Positions 1-7,993 of a stretch of DNA of 32,171 nucleotides are shown one piece after another; positions within the stretch are counted from its first letter, which is position 1, and every line of letters starts with the position of its first letter. Origin of the DNA: Aquibium carbonis (lineage in GTDB: Bacteria; Pseudomonadota; Alphaproteobacteria; Rhizobiales; Rhizobiaceae); assembly GCF_003970795.1 (NCBI RefSeq), contig NZ_RWKW01000072.1, positions 1-32,171 of the forward strand. Reading direction: 5' to 3'. A program made the position numbers and the translations under genes. Below the pieces are notes generated by a model. That model had not been told where the DNA came from. It saw only the letters and a list, made by a program, of their open reading frames with translations, and did no database searches.

Positions 1-111
1 GCCGGCAAGCCTGCCGCGCCCCATCAGGATGGCGGTCGCGGGGACGAGCGCTCGCAGCAGCCGCGCCGTCGTCGTCGCGGCGGCGGTGGCGGTGCCGCTC
101 GCGCAGCCTGA
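1..111 (+). CDS. 3' end of a truncated gene, probable DEAD-box RNA helicase tail
   Basis: An open frame enters from the left edge in frame 1 and stops at a TGA at 109-111. The 36 visible residues are a low-complexity basic tail with five consecutive Arg followed by five Gly, then Ala/Arg. Tails like this are usual at the C-terminus of RhlE-type DEAD-box RNA helicases, where they bind RNA without sequence specificity. They also occur in RNase E and other RNA-binding proteins. No catalytic motif lies inside the window, so the family is an inference from composition only. The codon pattern is normal for the neighbourhood. Confidence 0.5.
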   Translation, partial: AGKPAAPHQDGGRGDERSQQPRRRRRGGGGGAARAA

Positions 112-146
112 TCCGGCGCCACATCCTTCCAGCCCCGCAAGCGCCC

Positions 147-175
147 GTCCGCTGGTCCACTCGTGACCGGCGGAC
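147..175 (+). terminator. strong hairpin downstream of the truncated gene, possible terminator
   Basis: GTCCGC-T-GGTC (147-157) pairs with GACC-G-GCGGAC (165-175), giving an 11-bp stem with one T·G wobble and a 7-nt loop. It lies 36 nt after the stop of the upstream gene and before the MFS gene. No U-run follows, so it may be a Rho-assisted 3' end or a leader structure of the transporter gene. Confidence 0.4.
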
Positions 176-277
176 TGGCAATTGCCCATCCCGGTTGCAG
201 GGCGTAGGCGGGCTGACCTGTCTTCCAGGAGGAAGGCGATCGCGGCGCAAGCCGCCTCTCGCACTCGGGATCAGACG

Positions 278-1465
278 ATGGCCGGAATTGCTGCGCTCGC
301 CTTCGCCTATTTCCTCTCCCAGTTCTACCGGTCCTTCCTCGCGGTCCTGACGCCCGTCCTCGAAGCCGAGCTCGGCGCCACGAAGGCCGATTTCTCGCAG
401 GCATCGGGCGCCTGGTTCGTCGCCTTCGCGCTGATGCAGTTCGCCGTCGGCGTCTCGCTCGACCGTTTTGGCCCGCGCCGCACGTCGGCGGTCATGCTGG
501 CGATCGGCGGCGGCGGCGGCGCGCTCGTCTTCGGGCTTGCCACCTCTCCCGCCATGCTCGTGGTCGCCATGACGCTGATCGGCATCGGCTGCGCGCCGGT
601 CCTGATGGCCTCGCTCTTCATCTTCGCCAAGACGTTCAAGGCCGCGAACTTCGCCGTCGCCACGTCCTGGTTCGTCGCCCTGGGTTCGCTCGGCAACGTC
701 TTCGGCGCCACGCCGCTGGCCGCCGCCTCGGAAAGCTTCGGCTGGCGGCCCGTCATCCTGGTCATCGCCGCGCTCACCCTGCTGGTCGCGGCCGCGCTGC
801 TCGTCTTCGTTCGCGATCCGCAACGTTCTTTGGACGAACCGGCCGACGGCGTGGGTTTCGGCGGCTTCGTCGAGTTGCTGCGGCTGCGCGTCCTGTGGCC
901 GATCATCCCACTGACGGCGATCAACTATGCCCCCGCCGTCGGCATCCGCGGCCTGTGGGCCGGACCCTACCTCACCGACGTCTTCGGCGCGAACGCCCTG
1001 GTCATCGGCAACGTCACGCTGTTCATGGCCTTCGCCATGGTCGCCGGCAGCTTTCTCTACGGACCGCTCGACACCGTGTTCAAGACCCGCAAATGGGTCG
1101 CGGTCGTGGGCAACACGATCAGCGTCGCCGCCATCGGCGCCCTGGCGCTTCTGGCGCAGGCCTCGCTGCCCGTCGCCACGATCCTGCTGGTCCTGATCGG
1201 CGTCTCCGGCGCGAGCTATGGTCTGCTGATGGCGCATGCCCGCGCCTTCGTGCCGCCGCATCTCATCGGCCGCGGCGTGACGCTGATGAACTTCTTCTCG
1301 ATCGGCGGGGTCGGCGTCATGCAGTTCGCCACCGGCGCGGTGGTCACCGGCGCCACGGTGCCGGGCGAGCCAGTCGCGGCCTATCAGTCCCTTTTCGTCT
1401 TCTACGCGGTCGCCCTGGCGGTCTCCGTGATCGTCTATCTCAAGGCCCGCGACGCCAGGCCCTGA
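278..1465 (+). CDS. MFS transporter
   Basis: This is an inner-membrane transporter of the major facilitator superfamily with about twelve hydrophobic segments. The loop after the second segment carries the MFS motif A-like pattern with the residues DRFGPRRT, and a charged central loop splits two halves of six segments. The substrate cannot be told from sequence. The first canonical ATG giving a typical start just before helix 1 is at 278, but its ribosome binding site is weak. A TTG at 182 would add 32 residues. A perfect AGGAGG at 227-232 sits six bases before an in-frame ATC at 239, so initiation may be non-canonical. The gene stands alone, ahead of gpt on the same strand. Confidence 0.85.
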   Translation: MAGIAALAFAYFLSQFYRSFLAVLTPVLEAELGATKADFSQASGAWFVAFALMQFAVGVSLDRFGPRRTSAVMLAIGGGGGALVFGLATSPAMLVVAMTLIGIGCAPVLMASLFIFAKTFKAANFAVATSWFVALGSLGNVFGATPLAAASESFGWRPVILVIAALTLLVAAALLVFVRDPQRSLDEPADGVGFGGFVELLRLRVLWPIIPLTAINYAPAVGIRGLWAGPYLTDVFGANALVIGNVTLFMAFAMVAGSFLYGPLDTVFKTRKWVAVVGNTISVAAIGALALLAQASLPVATILLVLIGVSGASYGLLMAHARAFVPPHLIGRGVTLMNFFSIGGVGVMQFATGAVVTGATVPGEPVAAYQSLFVFYAVALAVSVIVYLKARDARP

Positions 1466-1545
1466 CCTTGCTGGCGACGGTGCCCTTGCCTTTCGCCGGC
1501 GTTTGCGCTTAAGGCACACATCCCGTCCGAAGCGCGAGCCCGCCC

Positions 1546-2052
1546 ATGTCTCTTCCCGAAAAGGCCTTTCCGGTGTCCTGGGACCAGTTTCACCGCGATG
1601 CGCGGGCGCTGGCCTGGCGGCTGGCGGGCGCCAGCGGCGCCAACGGCAAGTGGAAGGCGATCGTGTGCATCACGCGCGGCGGGCTGGTGCCCGCGGCCAT
1701 CATCTCGCGCGAACTCGGCATCCGGGTGATCGAGACGGTCTCCATCGCCTCCTACCACGACTACACGTCGCAAGGCGAACTGGCGGTGCTCAAGGAAGTC
1801 ACCCCCGCCCTTCTGGAAAACGACGGCGAGAGCGTGCTGATCATCGACGATCTCACCGACACCGGCAAGACCGCCGCCATCGTCCGCGCGATGATGCCCA
1901 GGGCGCACTTCGCCACCGTCTACGCCAAGCCCAAGGGTCGTCCCCTGGTCGATACCTTCGTGACCGAGGTGTCACAGGACACCTGGATCTACTTTCCCTG
2001 GGACATGGGCTTCACCTACCAGCGGCCGATCGCCGAAGACCACCAGGGCTGA
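1546..2052 (+). CDS. gpt: xanthine phosphoribosyltransferase
   Basis: The product is a 168-residue cytosolic purine salvage enzyme. It transfers the phosphoribosyl group of PRPP to xanthine and guanine to form XMP and GMP. The PRPP-binding signature [13 protein letters not shown] is at residues 97-109, preceded by the ITRGG loop at 42-46 that contacts pyrophosphate. The length is close to the roughly 150-165 residues usual for bacterial XGPRT. The start at 1546 gives the N-terminus expected for the family; the upstream ribosome binding site is weak. A convergent DUF2853 gene follows after a 44-bp gap. XPRT rather than HPRT is favoured by the aromatic C-terminal segment IYFPWDMGF, which is typical of the Gpt group. 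Confidence 0.93.
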   Translation: MSLPEKAFPVSWDQFHRDARALAWRLAGASGANGKWKAIVCITRGGLVPAAIISRELGIRVIETVSIASYHDYTSQGELAVLKEVTPALLENDGESVLIIDDLTDTGKTAAIVRAMMPRAHFATVYAKPKGRPLVDTFVTEVSQDTWIYFPWDMGFTYQRPIAEDHQG

Positions 2053-2073
2053 GCCGCAAGACACCGCGTGAAT

Positions 2074-2090
2074 GGCCCCTTCTCCGGGCC
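2074..2090. terminator. small hairpin between convergent genes
   Basis: GGCCC (2074-2078) pairs with GGGCC (2086-2090) around a 7-nt loop, in the 44-bp gap between the stop codons of gpt and the convergent DUF2853 gene. It could end both transcripts, but the stem is short and neither side has a U-run. Confidence 0.3.
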
Positions 2091-2096
2091 GCGCCT

Positions 2097-2405
2097 TCAC
2101 AGCGCGTCGAGCTTGCCCAGTTCCTTGGCCACCAGATAATAGAAGGTGACCCGGCTCTTGGAGTTGTCGCCCTTCATGGCGGCGCACACGGCCTCGATGG
2201 CTTTCATGCCCGGCTCCTCCGCGACGCCGAACTTCTTGGCGCACCACTTTTCCTGCACGCGTGCGAGCTCCTTCGGATCGCTGCAGGAGACCAGCGATGA
2301 ATCGCGGTTGCGCAACGCGATGCCCAGATGCTTCACGATCTTGGCGACGGCGGCCTCGTCGGCGCTCGCATCGTATTTCTTCACGTCTGCTAAATAGTCG
2401 GCCAT
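2097..2405 (-). CDS. DUF2853 family protein
   Basis: This is a 102-residue small soluble protein. It matches the DUF2853 family by its opening MADYLADVKKYD and the later KWCAKKFG and YYLVAKELGKLD segments. I know of no function for the family. The start at 2405 is chosen because GAGGGGAAG sits at proper spacing upstream, and because it removes a 12-residue extension that does not look like this family. It has two cysteines (positions 41 and 54 of the shorter form, approximately), no signal peptide and no membrane segment. It is transcribed convergently with gpt and divergently from ssrA. Confidence 0.85.
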   Translation of the reverse strand: MADYLADVKKYDASADEAAVAKIVKHLGIALRNRDSSLVSCSDPKELARVQEKWCAKKFGVAEEPGMKAIEAVCAAMKGDNSKSRVTFYYLVAKELGKLDAL

Positions 2406-2568
2406 GGACGTTCTTCCCCTCGTCGGTGACTGTTCATGCAACCCGTGCGCGATATGCCGGGAGCGCGAGCCGAATGTTCCCGCCTGCTGACCATTGGCAG
2501 TACAGAAGCCGCTCGTCGCGTTTCAGAACTTCAGGGCTGATGAGGGGCTTGTCAATGGTCGGAGGGCC

Positions 2569-2597
2569 TTCCAATTGGCGCCGCTCCTCCCTATATT
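2569..2597 (+). promoter_or_regulatory. candidate sigma70-type promoter of ssrA
   Basis: TATATT at 2592-2597 is a good -10 element. The hexamer 17 bases upstream, TTCCAA at 2569-2574, is a poor -35 match. The predicted start, near 2603, coincides with the first hairpin of the acceptor RNA. The 160 bp between this site and the DUF2853 start hold nothing else I can support. Confidence 0.4.
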
Positions 2598-2603
2598 CCG
2601 TTC

Positions 2604-2935
2604 GTCAGCTTGCTGACTATGGCGATAAACGGACGATGGAATAAGCCTTTCGGACCCGGGGGCGGTACCCGGCGCCTCCACCACAAGCCGCTGGCATTGG
2701 CGAGCGGCTTCTGATGGGGGCGAAATAGGATCGACGAGGGTGTAAAGATCGAACTTTCGCTCGGCATGATACCGCCGTTATCGGGTCAAACCTATAGTTG
2801 CCAACGACAACTATGCTGAGGCACGTCTCGCTGCTTAATGCGGCGCGATAGTCTCGAATCAAGCCCTGTGGGTTAGCACCTTCAGGCGGGGTTCGGAGGT
2901 ACCTGGCAACAGAAACCTCCACTTCTCCCGCACCC
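2604..2935 (+). ncRNA. ssrA: transfer-messenger RNA, circularly permuted two-piece form
   Basis: tmRNA rescues stalled ribosomes and appends a degradation tag. The gene is permuted: the acceptor piece comes first and ends in CGCCTCC-A-CCA at 2673-2683. A 32-nt spacer with the 8-bp stem AAGCCGCT/AGCGGCTT (2685-2692 with 2703-2710) joins it to the coding piece, which begins GGGGGCG at 2716-2722. These two ends pair as a 7-bp acceptor stem with a G·U at the third pair, the alanine identity element. The T-stem is CCGGG/CCCGG (2656-2660, 2668-2672). The tag frame at 2800-2838 encodes ANDNYAEARLAA and ends in TAA. The 3' part contains the hairpin GGAGGT/ACCTCC (2895-2900, 2915-2920). The outer ends are approximate. 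Confidence 0.94.
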
Positions 2936-3123
2936 GACCGTCCTTTTGAACACCCGTCGTCCTGTCGTCGACCGCGCTCGTCCGCGTGGCCGGCCATTGC
3001 GTGCGAAGCCCGGAGACCCTGGGGAAACGACACCGATTGTCGGCGAAAACTCTAATTCGGTTTACGCGCGGGCCCGGCTTCATTACATCTACGCGCAACG
3101 AGACTCATGCCAGACGGAACCGC

Positions 3124-3657
3124 ATGTCCGACGACCACATCCGCTACGACATTCTCGCCCAGGAGGCCTTGCGTGGAGTCATGCGCAAGGTTCTGAGCGA
3201 AGTCGCGCGGACCGGCCTGCCCGGCAACCACCATTTCTTCATCACCTTCCTCACCGGCGCGCCCGGCGTGCGCGTTTCCACGCGTCTGCGCGAACGCTAT
3301 CCCGAGCAGATGACGATCGTTTTGCAGTACCAGTTCTGGGACCTCAAGGTCACGGAGACCGGGTTCGAGATCGGCCTGTCCTTTTCCGACGTTCCCGAGA
3401 AGCTGGAAGTTCCGTTTGCAGCCGTGCGCGGCTTTTACGATCCCTCGGTCAATTTCGAACTCGAATTCGACGTGAAGGCAGAGCCGGAGCCGGCCGAGGT
3501 CACCACACTCGAGGAGAGTCCCGCGAAGCTGCCGACCCCGCCGCGCAGGGCCGAAACGCCTGGTCCGGATGGCGATGCGGCTGCCGCGAGCGAGAGCGAC
3601 GAGGACGCCGCGAAGGGCGCACAGGTCGTCTCCCTGGACGCGTTTCGCAAGAAGTAG
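3124..3657 (+). CDS. sspB: SspB-family ClpXP adaptor (alphaproteobacterial type)
   Basis: SspB tethers ssrA-tagged proteins to the ClpX unfoldase in the cytosol and so speeds their degradation. The 177-residue product has the substrate-binding fold over residues 1-115, including the core HHFFITFLTGAPGVRVS and the FWDL region. An acidic, Pro/Ala-rich linker (about 118-165) follows, then the conserved C-terminal tail VVSLDAFRKK, which probably docks on ClpX. The ATG at 3124 is used because the family starts with this helix; the longer frame reaching upstream has no homologous look. It lies about 190 bp after ssrA, the RNA that encodes its ligand, and begins a three-gene cluster with DUF4169 and an RHH protein. 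Confidence 0.93.
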   Translation: MSDDHIRYDILAQEALRGVMRKVLSEVARTGLPGNHHFFITFLTGAPGVRVSTRLRERYPEQMTIVLQYQFWDLKVTETGFEIGLSFSDVPEKLEVPFAAVRGFYDPSVNFELEFDVKAEPEPAEVTTLEESPAKLPTPPRRAETPGPDGDAAAASESDEDAAKGAQVVSLDAFRKK

Positions 3658-3668
3658 CCGGGGGATCC

Positions 3669-3860
3669 ATGGGCGAGGTCGTCAATCTGCGTATGGCCCG
3701 AAAGCGCCACGACCGCGCCGAGAAGGAACGCATCGCGGCCGAAAACCGGGTGCTGCACGGACGCAGCAAGGCAGATCGCAAGGTCGATGAGGCGGAGCGC
3801 CAGCGTGGATCGCTCCTGCTCGACGGCCACCGGCGTGACCGTCCCGAGGGAACGCGCTGA
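3669..3860 (+). CDS. DUF4169 family protein
   Basis: This is a 63-residue, highly charged, mostly helical protein. It opens MGEVVNLRMARKRHDRAEKE, which is the pattern of DUF4169: a short VNLR start, then Arg/Lys/Glu-rich helices with an AAENRVLHGRSKAD segment in the middle. No function is known for the family. The ATG lies 11 bp after the sspB stop, with GGGGGA upstream, and its stop is 2 bp before the next start, so it is almost certainly co-transcribed with sspB. Its size and charge suggest nucleic-acid or protein binding, but that is only inference. Confidence 0.8.
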   Translation: MGEVVNLRMARKRHDRAEKERIAAENRVLHGRSKADRKVDEAERQRGSLLLDGHRRDRPEGTR

Positions 3861-3862
3861 TC

Positions 3863-4078
3863 GTGCAGCTGAAACGCTCGGTCACGATCCGCGGCCATCG
3901 CACCAGCTTCTCGCTCGAAAAACCGTTCCTCGACGAACTCCAGGCCATCGCGGAAAGCCGGAGGATGTCTCTTGCCGCGCTGGTCGGCGAGGTCGACGAG
4001 GCACGACCGCGGATGACCAACCTGTCCTCCGCCCTGCGCATCCACGTGTTGGACTGGCTGAAGTCCCGCACGTCTTGA
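3863..4078 (+). CDS. ribbon-helix-helix domain protein (RHH_4 type)
   Basis: This is a 71-residue protein whose whole length fits the RHH_4 (PF13467) group. A short strand KRSVTIRGHRTSFSLE is followed by helix FLDELQAIAESR and a second helix MSLAALVGEVDE. RHH proteins bind DNA as dimers through the paired strand, so a regulatory role is plausible, but no target is visible. The start is a GTG at 3863, chosen because it begins exactly at the family's N-terminus, 2 bp after the DUF4169 stop. It is the last gene of the sspB cluster and converges on the AsmA gene. Confidence 0.85.
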   Translation: MQLKRSVTIRGHRTSFSLEKPFLDELQAIAESRRMSLAALVGEVDEARPRMTNLSSALRIHVLDWLKSRTS

Positions 4079-4106
4079 TCCGTGCCGGCTGCCGGCCGCC
4101 TTCCCG

Positions 4107-7100
4107 TCAAGGCCGCTCGGGCAGTTGCTGGAGAATTCTCCCGATGGCGTCCAGGCTGAACTCGACATTGTCGTTCCTGGCGGGCCTCTGGGCCCGTGTC
4201 GGCACGGGCGGATCGGCCGGGACGCGGATCACCGGCCCCGATGTGCCCGGCGCGGGCGCCGCGGCCTCCCGTCTGGCGCGCTCCGCCTCTTCGGCTCGCG
4301 TTCTGTCGGCCTCCCGCCGAGCGCTTTCGGCAGCCTCCCGTTCGGCCCGTTCGGCGGCTTCCTGGCGAAGCCTTGCCGCGTCGTCGGCGAGTGCTGCGTA
4401 GTAGCGAACCTCGCGGCGCAGCCGCTGCCGTTCCAGCAGACCGGCCTGCATGGCTTCCACGCGCGCCTGCTCGCGCTCCAGCGCGCGCTGGGTCAGGAAC
4501 TGGGTCAAGGGTGCGGTGTCGAAGCGGGCGGTCGTCTCGCCGAATCGTCCGGTCACGGCGATGCGCATCGACGGGTCCGAGCCGACCAGCGCGTCCGGTC
4601 CGGCGTCATAGGCGATCGAGCCCGAGGCGTTGATCGCGTCCGTGGTCAGGTTCGCCTGCATTTCCATCGACAGCGTCGCGCCGTCCGTCTGGAGAAAGAA
4701 CACCGGTGTCCGCACCGATCCCGAAGCGATGGTAAAGGGCACCTCGCCGTCGCGGGCGGAAAAGCGGCCGGTCGCGACCATGTCCGCCGCAAAACCGGCG
4801 ATCCGGCCGTCGTCGATGTCGCGGCCGATGGCGTCGGCGCGGGCCAGGATGGCTTCGAGGGCGTCGGGGTTGATCCCGGGGATCACGAGATCGCGGAAGC
4901 GGACGGTGCCGGAACCGCCAAGCGAGGCCACCAGCCCCTCCACCGACTTGCCGTTCGCCGTGATCGACGCGCTGATGTCGGACTTGCCTTCGGCATCGTC
5001 GACGCCCAGCACGGCGGTCGCCTCCGCGTCCGCGATCGAGAACTGGCCCGACATCAGGCCGGTGCCGCCATTGTTGATGAGTTCGCCGAACGCCTTCACG
5101 GTCCCGCCCAGCATGCGGCCCGTCAGGTTCGAAATCCGCAGGCCGTCGCGGTCGAGCTTCGCCGACGCCGTCACCGCGTCGGCCAGGGGCTGATAGGCGG
5201 CGTCGAGCGCATCGACGCTCATGTCCAGCTGCGCCGTGAACGGCAGGCGCGACGTTTCGATGAACGGCGCGGACGGCCAGCCCTCGCCCTCTCCCTCGCC
5301 CTGCACGGCCTCGTCGCCGAGCAGGAGGGCCGCGACGCTGACGAGGTCGAGGCTGCCGAGCTTGAGAGCCCCTTCCAGATGCGGGCGGCCGTCGGGCCAA
5401 CTGGCTGCGAAATCTCCCGATACGGCGGTGCCGACGACGGTCCCGTCGAGGCCGGCGAGCTGCAGCCTGTCCATCGCGTAGGTCGCCCGTGCGGACAGGT
5501 CGACCGGCAGCCCGATTCCCATCCCCGGCAACATCGTTCCGGTCGTCATCAGCCAGGGTTCGATGTCGCTGGCAGAGAGTGTGGCTGCGCCTTCGGCAAC
5601 ATAGGCGTCGCGGCTGTCGGCGTCCCCCGATGGTCGCAACGCCCCGTCGAAACGCAACGACGCCGACGGCGAGATCAGCGAGAAGGTCATCGCGGCGCCG
5701 TCGTCCGGGACACCCGCAAGCGAGAGCGCCGTCGATCCCTCGGCGGTGACGCCGAGATCGACGGCCGGAAGCCCGTACAGCGCCAGGAGTTGGGCGCTGT
5801 CGGGTGATTCGACGCTCATGTCGAGGGTGAGCTTCGCCCTGCCGAAGTCGCCGGCATAGTCATCCGCCCTCGCCTCCAGCGACAGCGTGTTGCCGCCGGT
5901 CGTGCCTTGCGCCGACACCGTGATGTCGGCGCCCGCGTTCTCGCGGGAAACCGACGCGACGACGTCGAAGCGAGCGTCCCTGGTCATGTCGGGAAAGGCG
6001 TCGGCGCGGCGCACGAGGCCCTGGGTGAGCGGATGCTCCGGAAAACGCTCGGCGACCAGCCCGATCAGGGGCCGCAGGTCGGCCGCCAGCACGGACGCGT
6101 CGAGCTTGCCAGACGGCGCGCCGCCGATGCCGGACACGCTCGCCGTCGCGCTGATGTTGGCGCCGGCCAGCCCGACGATCGCAAGGCGGTCGATCTCGAG
6201 TTCGTCGTCGCGCAGCCGCATCGCCACGTCGATCGTGTCGGCGGTGACGCCGGCCAGCCGGACCGGGCCGGCATCGAGGTCGAAGTCGAGATCGTGATCG
6301 CCGAAATGGGTGACGCCGGTGTCGCTGACGAAGATCGAGGCAAAGGCCGCGAGACCATCGATGTCGAGCGCATTGCCGCGCAGCCTGGCGATCATCGACG
6401 GGCGCACCGCCGGTCGGGCGACGCGGTCGAACGAGCCCTCGAACCGCGTGCCACCGAGCATCAGCTCGGCATTGGCGAAGCTTTGCCGCGTCTCGCCGAG
6501 TTCGACGTCGGCGTTGAAACCCGCACCGGGCAACCGCCGGATGACGTCGTCGACGTCGCGCCCCACCCAGGCGGCGAAGCCCGAGGGTTGGGCCACGGCC
6601 AGCAGCAGCTTGCCCTTGAAGCCGAAATCCCCGTCCAGGATCAGGCGGCCGTCCGCCTCCAGCGTGGTGCGGCCGGGCAAGGTCGCCGACAGGGTCTCGA
6701 CCGTCCAGCCGTCCGGCGCCGGTTCGGCCGAGAGCCGCACGTCGCGGATCGTCGTGTCGCCGGCCACGATGGCCGGGAGGTCGAGGTCGATGGTTCCGGG
6801 GATCGTCGGCCGCGGCAGGTCCTCGAGGAACGCCCGCAGCCCGGCGAAGCGCTGCGCGAAGGTGGCGCCGGAGAAGGCCGTGGCCGCGCCGGTCGCATCC
6901 TCGAAGCGAACCTGCGCGCCGGTCGCCTGCACGAGGAAGCGCGGATCCGCCCCCAGGTGGAACAGCGCCGTCCCGTCGGCGGTGTAGGGATCCTCGCGCG
7001 GCCCGGTCTCGAGCCGGAACTCGGGCACGTCCAGCCGGCGATGATCGAGCGCGAAACGGCCGGAGAAGCGATAGGCGGCGAGCCGCGGCTTGCCGGCCTG

Positions 7101-7832
7101 CGCGTCCGCAGGCGCCGGGACCGGAGCCACGGCGTTGTGCGCGTCGAGCCGGAACGTGCCGCTGTAGAGGGCGGCCGCGTTGCGAAACCGCGCCTGCCCG
7201 TCGGCCTCCACGTCGAACGGATAGCGCTCGGGCGACGCGCGGAGCCGGATGCGCATCGCCCCTTCGGGCGTGACGGAGCCGGTCGAGACCGAGACGCTCG
7301 TGCGCATGCCGTCGAGCCGCAACGACCCGTCCATGCGCCATGGGCCCGACAGCGTGGCGGCGGAGACGTCGGCGTTGATTTCCGTCAGCGTGTGCGTCCG
7401 TCCGCTCATGGCATGGGACAGCGTGACCTTGCCTTCGATCACCGTCAGCTTTTCGAGCCGGATCTGCGCCGCGTCGAACATGTTGGACGGGCGCGACGCC
7501 CAGTCGACGGACCCGTCGTCGGCGATGTTGAAGAGCGCGTTCGGCCGCACCAGCCGCATGTCGAAGATCAGCAGCTCGCCGCGCATGAACGGCGCGAGCT
7601 CGGCATCCATCGAGAACTCCTCGATGGTGACGGCGGGCTGCGCGGGTGATTCGCCCGCCACGCGGACGTCGCCGAAAGTCACCGACGGGAACGGCAGCAG
7701 CCGCGCCCGCACGTCGCCCTGCACGGTGACCGTCCGGCCGAGGATTCGGCTCGCCTCGCGCTCGAAATCCGTCCGGTAGCCCGTCCAGTTGACGAAATAT
7801 GGGCCGATCAGCGCGGCGACGAGTGCAAGCAC
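4107..7832 (-). CDS. AsmA family protein (large)
   Basis: The product has 1241 residues or more, is anchored in the inner membrane by one N-terminal helix, and has a long periplasmic body. AsmA-like proteins are linked to outer-membrane lipid transport or assembly. The opening VAALIGPYFVNWTGYRTDFEREASRILG region (helix, then a Trp/Asp linker) and the repeated beta-rich segments fit AsmA. The last 130 residues are a charged helix rich in Glu, Arg and Ala, then a Pro-rich tail. The first canonical start is GTG at 7832, but this cuts the membrane helix. A CTG at 7868-7866, seven bases after GGGAGG, gives ALARLFVFFGG-type residues that complete it, so the real protein is probably 12 residues longer. 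Confidence 0.9.
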   Translation of the reverse strand: MLALVAALIGPYFVNWTGYRTDFEREASRILGRTVTVQGDVRARLLPFPSVTFGDVRVAGESPAQPAVTIEEFSMDAELAPFMRGELLIFDMRLVRPNALFNIADDGSVDWASRPSNMFDAAQIRLEKLTVIEGKVTLSHAMSGRTHTLTEINADVSAATLSGPWRMDGSLRLDGMRTSVSVSTGSVTPEGAMRIRLRASPERYPFDVEADGQARFRNAAALYSGTFRLDAHNAVAPVPAPADAQAGKPRLAAYRFSGRFALDHRRLDVPEFRLETGPREDPYTADGTALFHLGADPRFLVQATGAQVRFEDATGAATAFSGATFAQRFAGLRAFLEDLPRPTIPGTIDLDLPAIVAGDTTIRDVRLSAEPAPDGWTVETLSATLPGRTTLEADGRLILDGDFGFKGKLLLAVAQPSGFAAWVGRDVDDVIRRLPGAGFNADVELGETRQSFANAELMLGGTRFEGSFDRVARPAVRPSMIARLRGNALDIDGLAAFASIFVSDTGVTHFGDHDLDFDLDAGPVRLAGVTADTIDVAMRLRDDELEIDRLAIVGLAGANISATASVSGIGGAPSGKLDASVLAADLRPLIGLVAERFPEHPLTQGLVRRADAFPDMTRDARFDVVASVSRENAGADITVSAQGTTGGNTLSLEARADDYAGDFGRAKLTLDMSVESPDSAQLLALYGLPAVDLGVTAEGSTALSLAGVPDDGAAMTFSLISPSASLRFDGALRPSGDADSRDAYVAEGAATLSASDIEPWLMTTGTMLPGMGIGLPVDLSARATYAMDRLQLAGLDGTVVGTAVSGDFAASWPDGRPHLEGALKLGSLDLVSVAALLLGDEAVQGEGEGEGWPSAPFIETSRLPFTAQLDMSVDALDAAYQPLADAVTASAKLDRDGLRISNLTGRMLGGTVKAFGELINNGGTGLMSGQFSIADAEATAVLGVDDAEGKSDISASITANGKSVEGLVASLGGSGTVRFRDLVIPGINPDALEAILARADAIGRDIDDGRIAGFAADMVATGRFSARDGEVPFTIASGSVRTPVFFLQTDGATLSMEMQANLTTDAINASGSIAYDAGPDALVGSDPSMRIAVTGRFGETTARFDTAPLTQFLTQRALEREQARVEAMQAGLLERQRLRREVRYYAALADDAARLRQEAAERAEREAAESARREADRTRAEEAERARREAAAPAPGTSGPVIRVPADPPVPTRAQRPARNDNVEFSLDAIGRILQQLPERP

Positions 7833-7951
7833 GAAGAGGCCGCCGAAAAAGACGAAGAGACGTGCCAGTGTCCAGCCTCCCGTATGACGTGGCGCAACGG
7901 TTTCGAAGCGTCAGTCTACTCTCATCCGCATGGCCATAAAGTGGCGAATGC

Positions 7952-7979
7952 CGCAGGGCAATGCCAACGATGCCCTGCG
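7952..7979 (-). terminator. hairpin after the cio operon, probable terminator
   Basis: CGCAGGGCA (7952-7960) pairs perfectly with TGCCCTGCG (7971-7979), a 9-bp stem with a 10-nt loop. It lies 14 bp past the stop of the last cio-operon gene and before the AsmA gene on the same strand. The following sequence has only a broken T tract, so termination strength is uncertain. Confidence 0.45.
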
Positions 7980-7993
7980 CAGGACCGGCGGCG

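Noticed and set aside
2946-3668. Upstream extension of the DUF4169 frame across sspB as one long gene
   Set aside because: The part before 3669 overlaps sspB in another frame and looks like nothing known. Only the last 63 codons match a family and have their own ribosome binding site.
4125-7649. Long plus-strand open frames (560 and 580 codons) opposite the AsmA gene
   Set aside because: Arg/Asp/Gly/Val-rich composition with no recognisable domain. They mirror codons of the AsmA gene.
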